Below, one piece after another: positions 1-7,765 of a stretch of DNA of 21,055 nt. The notes under the pieces were generated by a model that saw nothing but the letters and a program-made list of their open reading frames with translations, did no database searches and was not told where the DNA came from. The stretch is from DATKEU01 sp035544495 (GTDB taxonomy: Bacteria > Myxococcota_A > Polyangia > Fen-1088). Each line of letters starts with the position of its first letter. Positions within the stretch are counted from its first letter, which is position 1. Where the stretch lies: assembly GCA_035544495.1 (NCBI GenBank), contig DATKEU010000499.1:1-21055 (forward strand), in the 5' to 3' direction. The translations under genes were made by a program, and so were the position numbers.

Positions 1-1115
1 GCCAGCTGGTTCAGCGTGTTCGGCAGATTGATCAGCTGGTCATAGAGGGGCGCGCGGGACGCCGTGTCCCAGAGCCAGTCGGCGCGCACGAAAGGCGCCT
101 CCGTGCCCAGCTGCGCGTAGAGGGCCTGATGGGCGGCCAGATCCGATGCCATGCAGTAGGGGTAAAATCCCGTCAGCTGATCCCAGAGCGCGTTGCTCCA
201 GCCCAGATCCGACAGCCGCACGCGGAAGATCGAGCTCTTGGCGTCGATGGGAACCATGGGGACGATGGTCCCGCGGCGCGACAGCGAGTTGACCAGGAAG
301 CTCAGCACGTTCTTGGCCACGGTGACCTCGGCGTCCGGGCGGCCCATGTCGACGAAGTGAGCGAGGCTGAAGTACCGAAAGTCCGACGAGAGCGAGCGCA
401 GATTGAGCACGTCGGCGCCGATGGTGTCGAGGATGTCCTCGTCGGCGCGCGGCTGGTTGACGGGTCGGCGCAGGGCGCTGATCCAGGTCTTGAGAGTGGT
501 CACCTCGTTGGCGGGGACACGATCGCCTTGCGGCGGCATGTCGCCGCGCACGACCACGCGATCGATCATACGTGACGTGTTCGGGCTGCCGGGAACGACG
601 ACCTCCGCGTCGATCATGCGCGACAGATCCAGCACCGAGCCCCAGCCGCCGAGATCGCCCTGTCCGTAGGTGTGACAGGCCGAGCAGCGGGACTGAAGGA
701 TCGCCGAGACGTTGGCCGGGATGCCGTCAGTGGTCACCTGCGCGGGCGGCAGCGTCGACGGATCGTTCATCGTGCCGGGCATGTCGACCGGCAGGGGATC
801 GATGCTGGCAGGTGGCTTCGAAGATGGCGGGTGCGAGGAGGGGTTATTGCTGTTGTTGTTGCCGCTCGAGGCGGACGGGTAGCCGTTGTTGCCGCTACTC
901 GGGGGCATCATCGACATGTTGCCGCCGGTGGTGTTGTTGCCACCGGTGGCGCCGTTGCCGCCGCCCGTGGCGGTGGGATCACCGGGCGGTATCTGCTGGC
1001 CCGTGTTGACACAGGCGCTTGCCACGAACGCGCACAGCGCCAGCGACACGCCCAGGATGCCAAGGTCATCGCGAAAACTGGTGTGGCCGGGAACGACCGA
1101 TGTCCTTCGAGACAT
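1..1115 (-). CDS. Secreted c-type cytochrome-like lipoprotein (partial, C-terminus outside window)
   Basis: This frame stays open from an ATG at 1115 to the window edge, giving 371 residues with no stop, so the C-terminus is missing. The start is preceded by a good Shine-Dalgarno sequence (GGGAGG). The N-terminus has a basic, then hydrophobic stretch ending near an Ala-Ser-Ala-Cys, which suggests a lipoprotein signal. A low-complexity Gly/Asn/Ser/Pro linker follows to about residue 115. A single heme-binding motif, CSACH, lies at residues 144-148 inside a region typical of planctomycete-type cytochrome c domains, with a downstream DMPPQGD segment at a usual position for such domains. The remaining 200 residues are a globular region I cannot name. 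It may be a periplasmic or outer-membrane electron carrier; the partner is unknown. The gene is divergent from the DUF155 gene. Confidence 0.8.
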   Translation of the reverse strand, partial: MSRRTSVVPGHTSFRDDLGILGVSLALCAFVASACVNTGQQIPPGDPTATGGGNGATGGNNTTGGNMSMMPPSSGNNGYPSASSGNNNSNNPSSHPPSSKPPASIDPLPVDMPGTMNDPSTLPPAQVTTDGIPANVSAILQSRCSACHTYGQGDLGGWGSVLDLSRMIDAEVVVPGSPNTSRMIDRVVVRGDMPPQGDRVPANEVTTLKTWISALRRPVNQPRADEDILDTIGADVLNLRSLSSDFRYFSLAHFVDMGRPDAEVTVAKNVLSFLVNSLSRRGTIVPMVPIDAKSSIFRVRLSDLGWSNALWDQLTGFYPYCMASDLAAHQALYAQLGTEAPFVRADWLWDTASRAPLYDQLINLPNTLNQL

Positions 1116-1260
1116 GTAAAACCTCCCGAGCAGGTGAGCGGTGGGGCAGCGACGCCCTCCGCACATGTCGTTCCCGGCTGGGCGGCGAATGTTTCAAATC
1201 CCAAATGCGCGCCCGTCACGGCGAGCCCCTGGGTGGTCGGCCGGCTGTTATTGTTGCGCC

Positions 1261-2043
1261 GTGCCCGAGCGGACCCACACGTTCTTCGCCGTCGCCTTCG
1301 TCGAGAACTTCTCGCTGAAGGATCTGGCCACGCGCTATCCCGAGGCGAAGCGCACGCACTATCAGCTCTGGTATCCCGCGGCGGCGGGGGGCACGGTCTT
1401 CATGTTCCCGTCGGGGAGCGTGGTGTTCCACAACGTCGGCCAGGCGGGCCGCGAGGCCGAGCTCCTGCGCCTGCGGCGCGCCCTGCCGAAGCTGAGCGAC
1501 GCGCAGGTGTGGACCGAGGAGTTCTCCGTGCAGGAGCGGGCGGGCGCCCGTCCCGATCTCGAGAACGGCGTCCTGGTCGTCGACCAGCTGACCTTCGAAC
1601 GGGCCGGCGTCGTGGCCCTGACCATGGCCCAGAGCGCGGCCATGGAGTACTACGAGCGCATCGTCGATCAGATGTTCGCCGAGACCGATCGCCTCGGAGA
1701 ACGCCTGGAGAAGGCGGGGACGATGCCGGTCTTCACGCGCAAGCTGCACCGGTTCATCGGCGCCGCCATCGGCACGCGCAGCGAGGTGCTGTCGGTCCTG
1801 CACCTGTTCGACAAGCCGGACGCCGCCTGGGACGATCCGGGCGCCGAGCTGGTGTACGAGCAGCTACGCGCCGAGTTCGATCTCGTCGACCGGCATCAGG
1901 CGCTGGAGTTGAAGCTGCGCAGCGTGCAAGAGGCGCTGGAGCTGGTCACCGACATCGCGCGCGACAAGCGCCTGGTATGGCTGGAGGTGTCGATCGTGCT
2001 GCTCATCGTCCTCGAGATCGCGCTCAACACCTTCCGTCATTGA
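1261..2043 (+). CDS. RMD1/DUF155 family protein with C-terminal membrane anchor
   Basis: The 260-residue product matches the RMD1/DUF155 (YagE-like) family: an N-terminal mixed region (FFAVAFVENFSLKDL, then VFMFPSGSVVFHNVG), a helical middle, the motif RDKRLVWLEVSIVLLIVL and one C-terminal transmembrane helix at about residues 237-258. Eukaryotic relatives (RMND1, Rmd1, Sif2/3) act in mitochondrial translation or cell biology; the bacterial role is not established. I chose the GTG at 1261 because family similarity begins just after it. In-frame ATGs at 1165 and 1189 would add a 24-32 residue Arg/Pro-rich extension that looks non-coding. The gene ends 76 bp before the convergent DUF2079 gene. 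Family assignment is fairly secure, start codon less so. Confidence 0.8.
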   Translation: MPERTHTFFAVAFVENFSLKDLATRYPEAKRTHYQLWYPAAAGGTVFMFPSGSVVFHNVGQAGREAELLRLRRALPKLSDAQVWTEEFSVQERAGARPDLENGVLVVDQLTFERAGVVALTMAQSAAMEYYERIVDQMFAETDRLGERLEKAGTMPVFTRKLHRFIGAAIGTRSEVLSVLHLFDKPDAAWDDPGAELVYEQLRAEFDLVDRHQALELKLRSVQEALELVTDIARDKRLVWLEVSIVLLIVLEIALNTFRH

Positions 2044-2113
2044 GGCGAGTGGGCGAGAAACGCGTCGGACAGCAGGACGGCGGCGATCAGCTCCGATCGC
2101 GGCATCGCGGCTG

Positions 2114-2128
2114 GCGCCCTCAGGGCGC
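2114..2128. repeat. GC-rich inverted repeat over the DUF2079 stop codon
   Basis: GCGCCCT and AGGGCGC flank a single base, so a realistic hairpin has a 5-bp stem and 5-nt loop. It covers the stop codon of the minus-strand DUF2079 gene, in the 76-bp convergent gap with the DUF155 gene. There is no T-tract, so its role as a bidirectional terminator is speculative. Confidence 0.3.
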
Positions 2129-4105
2129 GCCCGGGCGCTTGAGGAGGAGAAGGCCCGGACGCTCGGCGACGCGGAGGTATCCGGCGCGCTCGGCGGCGTC
2201 GCGCTGGGTGGCGTCCGGAGGGATCGGCCGCAGCGTGCCGAAGAGGATGTAGTCGGCGCCCGCGAAGCCAAGCGAAAGATTCCAGCACTCGAGGCGGTTT
2301 GAGACGTGCGGCAGCTCGCGATCGCTGGCGGCCAGGACGGCAGCGCGCGGGACCATCGCCGCCAGCTCTCGGATGTCGCGCGCGCGCTGGCGCTCCTGGG
2401 GCGTCAGCGGTTCGAACGCCACGCGCTGGCCGTAGGCGCCGCGGAAATGACTGCGGGGCGGGATGGCGCCCCACCAGGTGGTCGCCAGGATCGTTCCCGC
2501 CAGCATCGCGGCCACCGCGGCCCGGCGACGAACGGCCTCCGACGCGGATACAGGCAAAGTCGCAGACGCGGACATCGCCTCGGACACGGACGCGCCCGGC
2601 GCCGCCCGCATCTGCTCCAGCGCCAGCGCCGCCGCCGGAAAAATGTACGGCACGAATACGCAGCCGTACTGATAGGCGATGTCCAGCGTCGGGGGATACC
2701 CGGTGCTCAGCAACGTGAAGAGCGCCCCGGGTAGAAGGCTGAGGGCAAGATGCAGGCGCCGCGCGGGAAGAAAGGCGAGAGGCACCAGGATCTGCAGGAT
2801 GTAGCGCAGCTTGTCGGCCGTGAAGAACGTTCGCAGCGTGTAAAGCGGATTGCTGACGATGGTCTTGAAGATCCCAAAGAAGCCAGCCGGCTCGCCCGAC
2901 GGCAAGAGCTGCTTGTAGATCATCTCGGCGAACCCCCAGCTGCCGGCGGCGGGCATGATCCAGAAGCGCAGCACGATGAAATACGCCATCGAAACCCCGA
3001 CGATGACGGCCCCGGCGCGCACGCGATGCCCGGTCAGGATCAGGAACAACCCGAACATGGCCAGCCCCAGCGAGACGTCCTCGCGCGACGTCAAGGCCAG
3101 GATGAAGAAGATCACGAACGCGCGCGTGCGGCGCGCGTCGAAGGCATCGATGGCGCCGAGGATGAAGGCCGCCGCCACCGGCTGAAAGTGAATGTCGAAC
3201 AGCGCCGGCCCGTGCAGCGGCGGATAGAGATAATAGGCCGCGACCAGCGCCAGCGCCACCGCCGGCGACAGCCGGCGCGCGGCGAAGCGATAGAGAAAAA
3301 CGCCTCCCAGGCCCAGCAGCACCGACTGCAGGACCAGCAGCGTCTCCGCCGCCGGATGCAGGGCATAGATCGGCAGCAGAAAAACACTGACCAGCTCGGC
3401 GTGGCCGCGCAGCTCGCTCCAGTTGCCGGCGCGCACGAGGGGCGTCGAACGGAACGGATGCCCGTGCAAGAGGTTGTAAAAGAGGTTGTCGATCTGTCCC
3501 AGGTCCCAGGTGTACGTGTTGAAGCGCGCGTGACTGCGCAGCGTGAAGAAGGCCATGTACGCGGCGAAGAACACGGCGGCGGCGGCCGCGATCGCCGCGG
3601 GCCCGTGACGGCGCACGGCGGGCGGCAGGCGTTCGATCAGCGCCCGCGCGCGCGACGGCGCGCCCGGCGCGGACGCATAGGCGCCGAAATGAAGGCGACA
3701 GAGCGCCTCGAAGAGCGCCAGAAACACCGAAAGTGACAGCGCCAGCGCCAGCGTGTCCGCCCAGGCATCGGGCGCCAGCACGCCGGGCAAAAGACCGACC
3801 ACCCCCAGGGGCGCCAGCAGACGAACGGCGCGCGAGAGGCGTTGGACGCCGGCGGAGGTTGGCCGGGGCAGGCAGAAGAAAAGCCCGACGACCACTCCCA
3901 CCGCCGCTCCGCCCACCAGGCCCAGCAGCAACCGCTGGCGTTGCGACGACGCCAGCACGTTGCCGGAGACGAAGGCGCCCAGCCAGTTGCCGCTCAACCC
4001 CTCCAGCGCCATCGCGCACGACATCCCCATCGCGGCCAGCGCCAGGAACGCGCGCGCCATCGTCGCGCGGTCAGCGTCGATTAGCGGGCTCGTCGACCGC
4101 GTCAT
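2120..4105 (-). CDS. DUF2079 family polytopic inner-membrane protein
   Basis: This 661-residue protein has about 10-13 hydrophobic segments. After two or three N-terminal helices and a variable region (1-165), it shows the DUF2079 signature: a loop with TWDLGQIDN at residues 199-207, a GHAELVSVFLLPIYALHP block at 234-251 and a FDIHFQP block at 303-309. The fold resembles GT-C glycosyltransferases such as mannosyltransferases, which place an acidic residue and histidines in early periplasmic loops. By analogy it may transfer a sugar from a polyprenyl-phosphate donor, but no member's substrate can be read from sequence. The C-terminal 130 residues are a soluble region. The ATG at 4105 lacks a clear Shine-Dalgarno; Met16 (4060) is an alternative start. 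Confidence 0.85.
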   Translation of the reverse strand: MTRSTSPLIDADRATMARAFLALAAMGMSCAMALEGLSGNWLGAFVSGNVLASSQRQRLLLGLVGGAAVGVVVGLFFCLPRPTSAGVQRLSRAVRLLAPLGVVGLLPGVLAPDAWADTLALALSLSVFLALFEALCRLHFGAYASAPGAPSRARALIERLPPAVRRHGPAAIAAAAAVFFAAYMAFFTLRSHARFNTYTWDLGQIDNLFYNLLHGHPFRSTPLVRAGNWSELRGHAELVSVFLLPIYALHPAAETLLVLQSVLLGLGGVFLYRFAARRLSPAVALALVAAYYLYPPLHGPALFDIHFQPVAAAFILGAIDAFDARRTRAFVIFFILALTSREDVSLGLAMFGLFLILTGHRVRAGAVIVGVSMAYFIVLRFWIMPAAGSWGFAEMIYKQLLPSGEPAGFFGIFKTIVSNPLYTLRTFFTADKLRYILQILVPLAFLPARRLHLALSLLPGALFTLLSTGYPPTLDIAYQYGCVFVPYIFPAAALALEQMRAAPGASVSEAMSASATLPVSASEAVRRRAAVAAMLAGTILATTWWGAIPPRSHFRGAYGQRVAFEPLTPQERQRARDIRELAAMVPRAAVLAASDRELPHVSNRLECWNLSLGFAGADYILFGTLRPIPPDATQRDAAERAGYLRVAERPGLLLLKRPGAP

Positions 4106-4206
4106 CGCGGGAGACCATAGCCGCTCGGCGTGCGATCTGTCGAATCCGGGCGCTGGCGGCTGCGCCGGGGCTTTTCACCCGCGGCCCAGGGCTTAGATTC
4201 TCTGGC

Positions 4207-4212
4207 GGGAGG
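4207..4212 (+). promoter_or_regulatory. Shine-Dalgarno deciding the start at 4219
   Basis: GGGAGG lies 6 bases before the ATG at 4219. It supports that start over the upstream part of the open frame, which is only the antisense shadow of the DUF2079 gene. Confidence 0.7.
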
Positions 4213-4218
4213 CGGGAC

Positions 4219-4740
4219 ATGAGGTCAAGGTCTTGGTTGTGGGTGGCCGTGATGGTCGCAGCTCTGAGCGCGCGCCAGCCGGTGGTGGCGGCCGACGAGC
4301 CATCGGCCGTGAACGGCAATTTGCACTTTCGGACCGACGCCAGCGCCCGCTTCGAGCTGGTCGAGGCGCGGTTCGCCCTGGACGGCGAACCGTTGCCGAC
4401 GGTGATCAGCAACGCCGAGCGCGGCAAGGACTATGTCATCGTGGCGCAGCCGCTGTCCCCGGGACGCCACGTCTTGACCGCCGACCTGCGCTACCGCCCC
4501 CGGGAGCGCAAGGTCTTCACGTACGTGAACGGCTACCGCTTCAACGTCCGCTCGGAGGAGGTGCTGACCGCGCTGCCCGATCACTCGGCGACGTTCACCA
4601 TCGTCGGCACCGAGAACAAAGGCGTGAGCACGCCCATTGAAAGGGCGCTGGGGGTCAAGGTCGAGACAGCGCTCGCGCCACCGGAGCCGGGCGACTCGAA
4701 CTCCGGACTGCCCGGCACCGAAGGCGACGAGCACCCCTGA
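4219..4740 (+). CDS. Small exported hypothetical protein, beta-rich
   Basis: The 173-residue product starts with a Sec signal peptide (MRSRSWLWVAVMVAAL..., probable cleavage after VVAA near residue 25). The mature part is predicted mostly beta: a FELVEARFALDGEPL strand pair, PLSPGRHVLTADLRYRP, then a YVNGYRFNVRS strand. It resembles a PEGA/Ig-like sandwich in which a dose-like PGRH turn precedes an alternating strand. The last 20 residues are disordered and acidic. I recognise the general type from myxobacterial envelope proteins but cannot assign a function. It is divergent from DUF2079 (113-bp gap) and convergent with the LPMO-like gene, so it appears monocistronic. Confidence 0.75.
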   Translation: MRSRSWLWVAVMVAALSARQPVVAADEPSAVNGNLHFRTDASARFELVEARFALDGEPLPTVISNAERGKDYVIVAQPLSPGRHVLTADLRYRPRERKVFTYVNGYRFNVRSEEVLTALPDHSATFTIVGTENKGVSTPIERALGVKVETALAPPEPGDSNSGLPGTEGDEHP

Positions 4741-4784
4741 CGGATTGACTGAAGGTCGCCGGCGCGTCTGAAACAGAGGGCAGC

Positions 4785-5720
4785 TTATTGTCGCCGTCGC
4801 CGACGGGCCAAAGTGATGGCCAGCGCAAGCGCCATCAGTGACCCCACTCCCATCGTCGAACTGGCAGCGACCGTACAGCCGCCGCTCGAGCTCGAGCTGG
4901 AGCTTCCTCCCGGGCTTCCCTTTCCGCCCGAGCCATCAGTGCCGCTGGCGCCCCCGCTAGCAGACTGCCCTCCCGTCCCATTGCTGCCGCCGGACCCGGG
5001 CTGGGCAGCAGCGTCCATGCCAGCGGTGCCCCCGGATCCCATGGCCGTACCACCGCCGCCATCCGCCGCGGGCGCGTCGGGCGCGCCACCGTCCGCGCCG
5101 AACATCGGGAGAGCCGGATCAGCGGTGATCTTGAGCTCCGCACAGTGATGGTAAAAATAGCCGCCGCCGGGAGGTGGATTTGAACGATTGAAGGTATGGG
5201 GAAACATGAACTCGACGACTTGAAGGGTGCAACGGTCGCAGTTCACGTTGGGAATATCGACGCTGCCGGTGTCAAACAGTTTTCCGCTGACTGCGGTGTC
5301 GTGATGATAGAAATCGTCGGCCAGGACGGGAAACACGGCCAGTTTCTCGGTATCGGCACGTGCGGATTCCCCAACGGGCGGCGCCTTGGCGGAGTCGCCT
5401 GTTCCATCGGCGGGCAACACCGCCCCCGCGGCGTTGTAGACGACATTGTCGACCGGAAGCTCCGATCGGGACTTGAGGGCCAGTGCGACGCGATAGAAGC
5501 CTTTGTGGCCAACCGACTCATAGACGATGATCTTCAGAGGGTGGCCGCCTTGTACGGACATCGGCATCGCGGCCATCCCGGTGTCAGGACCACAAGGGGG
5601 ATTCCCCTTGCCATTGGGGTCGGCTGCAACGACCGCGGGGGGCGACATGAGCTGGAAATGGGCATGTGCGGCGGTCGAGAAGGTTAACAACAAGCCTGTC
5701 ACCAAGGCAAAAACACGCAT
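4785..5720 (-). CDS. LPMO-like secreted protein with MYXO-CTERM surface anchor
   Basis: The 311-residue precursor has a 20-residue signal peptide ending AHA, leaving His21 as the mature N-terminus. That is the hallmark of copper histidine-brace proteins such as lytic polysaccharide monooxygenases. The mature domain (21-205) contains candidate second ligands: His72 (ESVGHKGFYRVAL), His139-140, His175 and His191-192. Cys43, 161, 164 and 193 could form disulfides. I believe it belongs to the SCE4755-type LPMO-like family of Myxococcota, from memory. Residues 206-280 are a Gly/Ser/Asp linker ending in seven serines. The tail (GGC at 280-282, a hydrophobic helix, five arginines) fits a MYXO-CTERM signal processed by a myxosortase. 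Oxidative activity is unproven. The start has a strong GGGAGG upstream. Confidence 0.85.
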   Translation of the reverse strand: MRVFALVTGLLLTFSTAAHAHFQLMSPPAVVAADPNGKGNPPCGPDTGMAAMPMSVQGGHPLKIIVYESVGHKGFYRVALALKSRSELPVDNVVYNAAGAVLPADGTGDSAKAPPVGESARADTEKLAVFPVLADDFYHHDTAVSGKLFDTGSVDIPNVNCDRCTLQVVEFMFPHTFNRSNPPPGGGYFYHHCAELKITADPALPMFGADGGAPDAPAADGGGGTAMGSGGTAGMDAAAQPGSGGSNGTGGQSASGGASGTDGSGGKGSPGGSSSSSSSGGCTVAASSTMGVGSLMALALAITLARRRRRQ

Positions 5721-5729
5721 CTGAACCTC

Positions 5730-5759
5730 CCAGGACGAAGGCGAGCCAGGACGAAGGCG
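5730..5759. repeat. 14-bp tandem direct repeat upstream of the LPMO-like gene
   Basis: CCAGGACGAAGGCG occurs at 5730-5743 and again at 5746-5759, separated by AG. On the minus strand the proximal copy overlaps the Shine-Dalgarno of the gene starting at 5720. It may be a short duplication or a leader binding site; I see no further copies. Confidence 0.5.
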
Positions 5760-5864
5760 GTCGCTTCGACGTCGTTCCGGAATCTATCCCATTTCCCACG
5801 AATGCCAAGACCGCGTTTTGGAGCGACGGCACGGCCTGTCCAACCTTTTGCGAGCAAAACGGAA

Positions 5865-7760
5865 TCAATATTTGCCAGGAATCTTCGTCACGTAAGGCTG
5901 ATCGATGTAGACCCCATCTCCGGTTACGCAGAAGAACAGGACGCTGTTCGCGCCGCTGACTTGAACGGTCGGTGGGGAACTTTCCGGCGCCGGGGCTTGC
6001 CAGCCCGACATCGGCTGGGCAGCGTTGAGTTCGTCATCGACGAGCTCGTCTCCTTGGCATCCAGCAGCAGGATAGAAACGAACGCCGCAGACAGCCCCGC
6101 CGCTCACGACCAGAATGCGGGCACCGAAGTTGTACGTGCCGTCGAGGGGCGTGGTCACACATTGAGATACCTGACTGGCGCCCGTGGTGGCTAGCGAGCC
6201 CGAATAGGGGCAGCCATCTGAATCGCTCGTCTCTCGGTAAACAGTGCCAGTGTCGACCATCCAACCGGACACGTCCTTGTCGAAGCCCGGATTCTTGAGA
6301 ACGTTGCCGGGGCTGGGCTGCGTGCAGGTGCATCCGGAACAGCATCGACCCGAACAGGCGCCCAGGGTGCACTCCACGTTCGCACTGCAGAGCTCGCCCT
6401 CCTGCTTCTTGGTGATACAGGTGGTCGCCGAACAGTAGGCCGCCGACACGCAGTCTTGTGCGACGCTGCAGTTCACGCGGCACTTCGTCCCCGCGCACCG
6501 GTAGACGCCACCACAGTTCGTCGTCGTACCGGCGCCGCAGGCTCCATGCCCGTCGCATGTGCGCGCCGGACTGTAGGTACTCGCGGACGGGCCGTCCGAG
6601 CAGGCCTCAGGCGCGCAGATCGCCTCCGCCCCGTACATGCGGCACGCGCCGGCGCCGTCGCATTTGCCGTCCAGGCCGCAGGTGGTGGCGTCGCTGGCAA
6701 GGCAGTCGTTGCCGTGGTTCAGTCCCGCCTTCACAGGGGCGCAGGTGCCGTCCGGCTTGCCGGTGTTGGTCATCAAGCACGACGAGCACTTGCCGGGGCA
6801 CGTGTTGTTGCAACAGACGCCCTCGACGCAGGCGCCGCCCGCGCACTCACCGCCGCTGGCGCAGGTGGCACCGACAGCCTTGCCGACGCAGACGTGGTTG
6901 CTGCAGACCGGCAGGTTGGCCGGACAGTCCGCGTTGCCGCAACAGTGGCTCGCATTGCCGCTCCCGCCGCCGGTGCAGATGTCGACACAGGTGCGGGTGG
7001 GCGCATCGCACTTGAGGTTCGCGGCGCACGGATTGCAGCTGCCGCAATGATCGCTGGTGTTCAGCGCGGTCTCGCACCCGGGCGCGGCGGTGCAGTCGCC
7101 GTAGCCGTCCTTGCACTTGACCATCATGCACGCGCCGCCGCTACAGGCGGCATCGGCGTTCGCGAAGCTGCAGCCCTGGCCGCAGGTCCCACAGTTGGCC
7201 AGGTTGGACGAGAGATCGACGCAGCTCGCGCCGCAGCGGTCGGGCGTGGGAGCCAAGCAGCTGGCGACGCAGGTGAACGTCGCTCCGACGCCGGTGCACA
7301 GAGGCGTGCCGGCCGGGCATTTGATCCCGCAGCCGCCGCAACTGGCCGCCGCGCCGAGGTCGGTCTCGCAGATGTCATCGGGGTTGGTCGTGCAGTGGGC
7401 ACGCCCGGCGGCGCAGCCGTCGGTTGGGACCATGCACTTGCCCGCCGTGCACGTCACCACGCCCGCCTTGATGTTGGGCAGCGTGGTGCAATCGTGCCCG
7501 CAAGCGCCGCAGCTGGTGAGCTCGTCGTTCTTGAAGCACGCCCCCGCGCAGTCATGTTCGTCGGCGGCGCAGGCGACGGGGGCGCCGTCGCCGCCGCCTG
7601 GTCTGTCGCTGCCCGCGGCGTCGCTGGCCAAAGGCAGGTCCCGGCCGTCGGTGCTTGCCCCACCGCCGCCGTCGCCGGGATCCACCGGAACGTCGCGGGG
7701 AGTGACGCAACCCGCGACCGCGACCACCGCGGCCACCAGAGGCATTACCAGCGCTCTCAT
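5865..7760 (-). CDS. Cysteine-rich lipoprotein with C-terminal jelly-roll-like domain
   Basis: The 631-residue product has a signal peptide with lipobox VAGC (Cys18), then a Gly/Asp linker to about residue 60. Residues 64-485 contain around 70 cysteines in irregular Cys-x(2-8)-Cys modules of the type seen in myxobacterial surface proteins (for example CGACGHDC, CGGCGIKC, CGTCGQGC at about 30-50 residue spacing). Residues from about 487 to the end start with NVLKNPGFDKDVSGW, the typical opening of a carbohydrate-binding-like (CBM4/9-type) jelly roll, and carry a few more cysteines. It is probably an outer-membrane lipoprotein stabilised by disulfides. The ATG at 7760 is 5 bp past the stop of the TPR-PEGA gene, so the two are almost certainly co-translated. 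No enzyme motif is visible. Confidence 0.85.
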   Translation of the reverse strand: MRALVMPLVAAVVAVAGCVTPRDVPVDPGDGGGGASTDGRDLPLASDAAGSDRPGGGDGAPVACAADEHDCAGACFKNDELTSCGACGHDCTTLPNIKAGVVTCTAGKCMVPTDGCAAGRAHCTTNPDDICETDLGAAASCGGCGIKCPAGTPLCTGVGATFTCVASCLAPTPDRCGASCVDLSSNLANCGTCGQGCSFANADAACSGGACMMVKCKDGYGDCTAAPGCETALNTSDHCGSCNPCAANLKCDAPTRTCVDICTGGGSGNASHCCGNADCPANLPVCSNHVCVGKAVGATCASGGECAGGACVEGVCCNNTCPGKCSSCLMTNTGKPDGTCAPVKAGLNHGNDCLASDATTCGLDGKCDGAGACRMYGAEAICAPEACSDGPSASTYSPARTCDGHGACGAGTTTNCGGVYRCAGTKCRVNCSVAQDCVSAAYCSATTCITKKQEGELCSANVECTLGACSGRCCSGCTCTQPSPGNVLKNPGFDKDVSGWMVDTGTVYRETSDSDGCPYSGSLATTGASQVSQCVTTPLDGTYNFGARILVVSGGAVCGVRFYPAAGCQGDELVDDELNAAQPMSGWQAPAPESSPPTVQVSGANSVLFFCVTGDGVYIDQPYVTKIPGKY

Positions 7761-7765
7761 CCCGC

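Noticed and set aside
672..2252. A 526-codon plus-strand frame crossing the divergent region
   Set aside because: It is out of frame with DUF155 and antisense to the cytochrome gene; its composition is typical of GC-rich shadow frames.
2037..4019. A 660-codon minus-strand frame overlapping DUF2079
   Set aside because: It is a frame shadow: Arg/Pro/Gly/Ala-rich with no recognisable domain, while the overlapping DUF2079 frame has clear membrane segments and family motifs.
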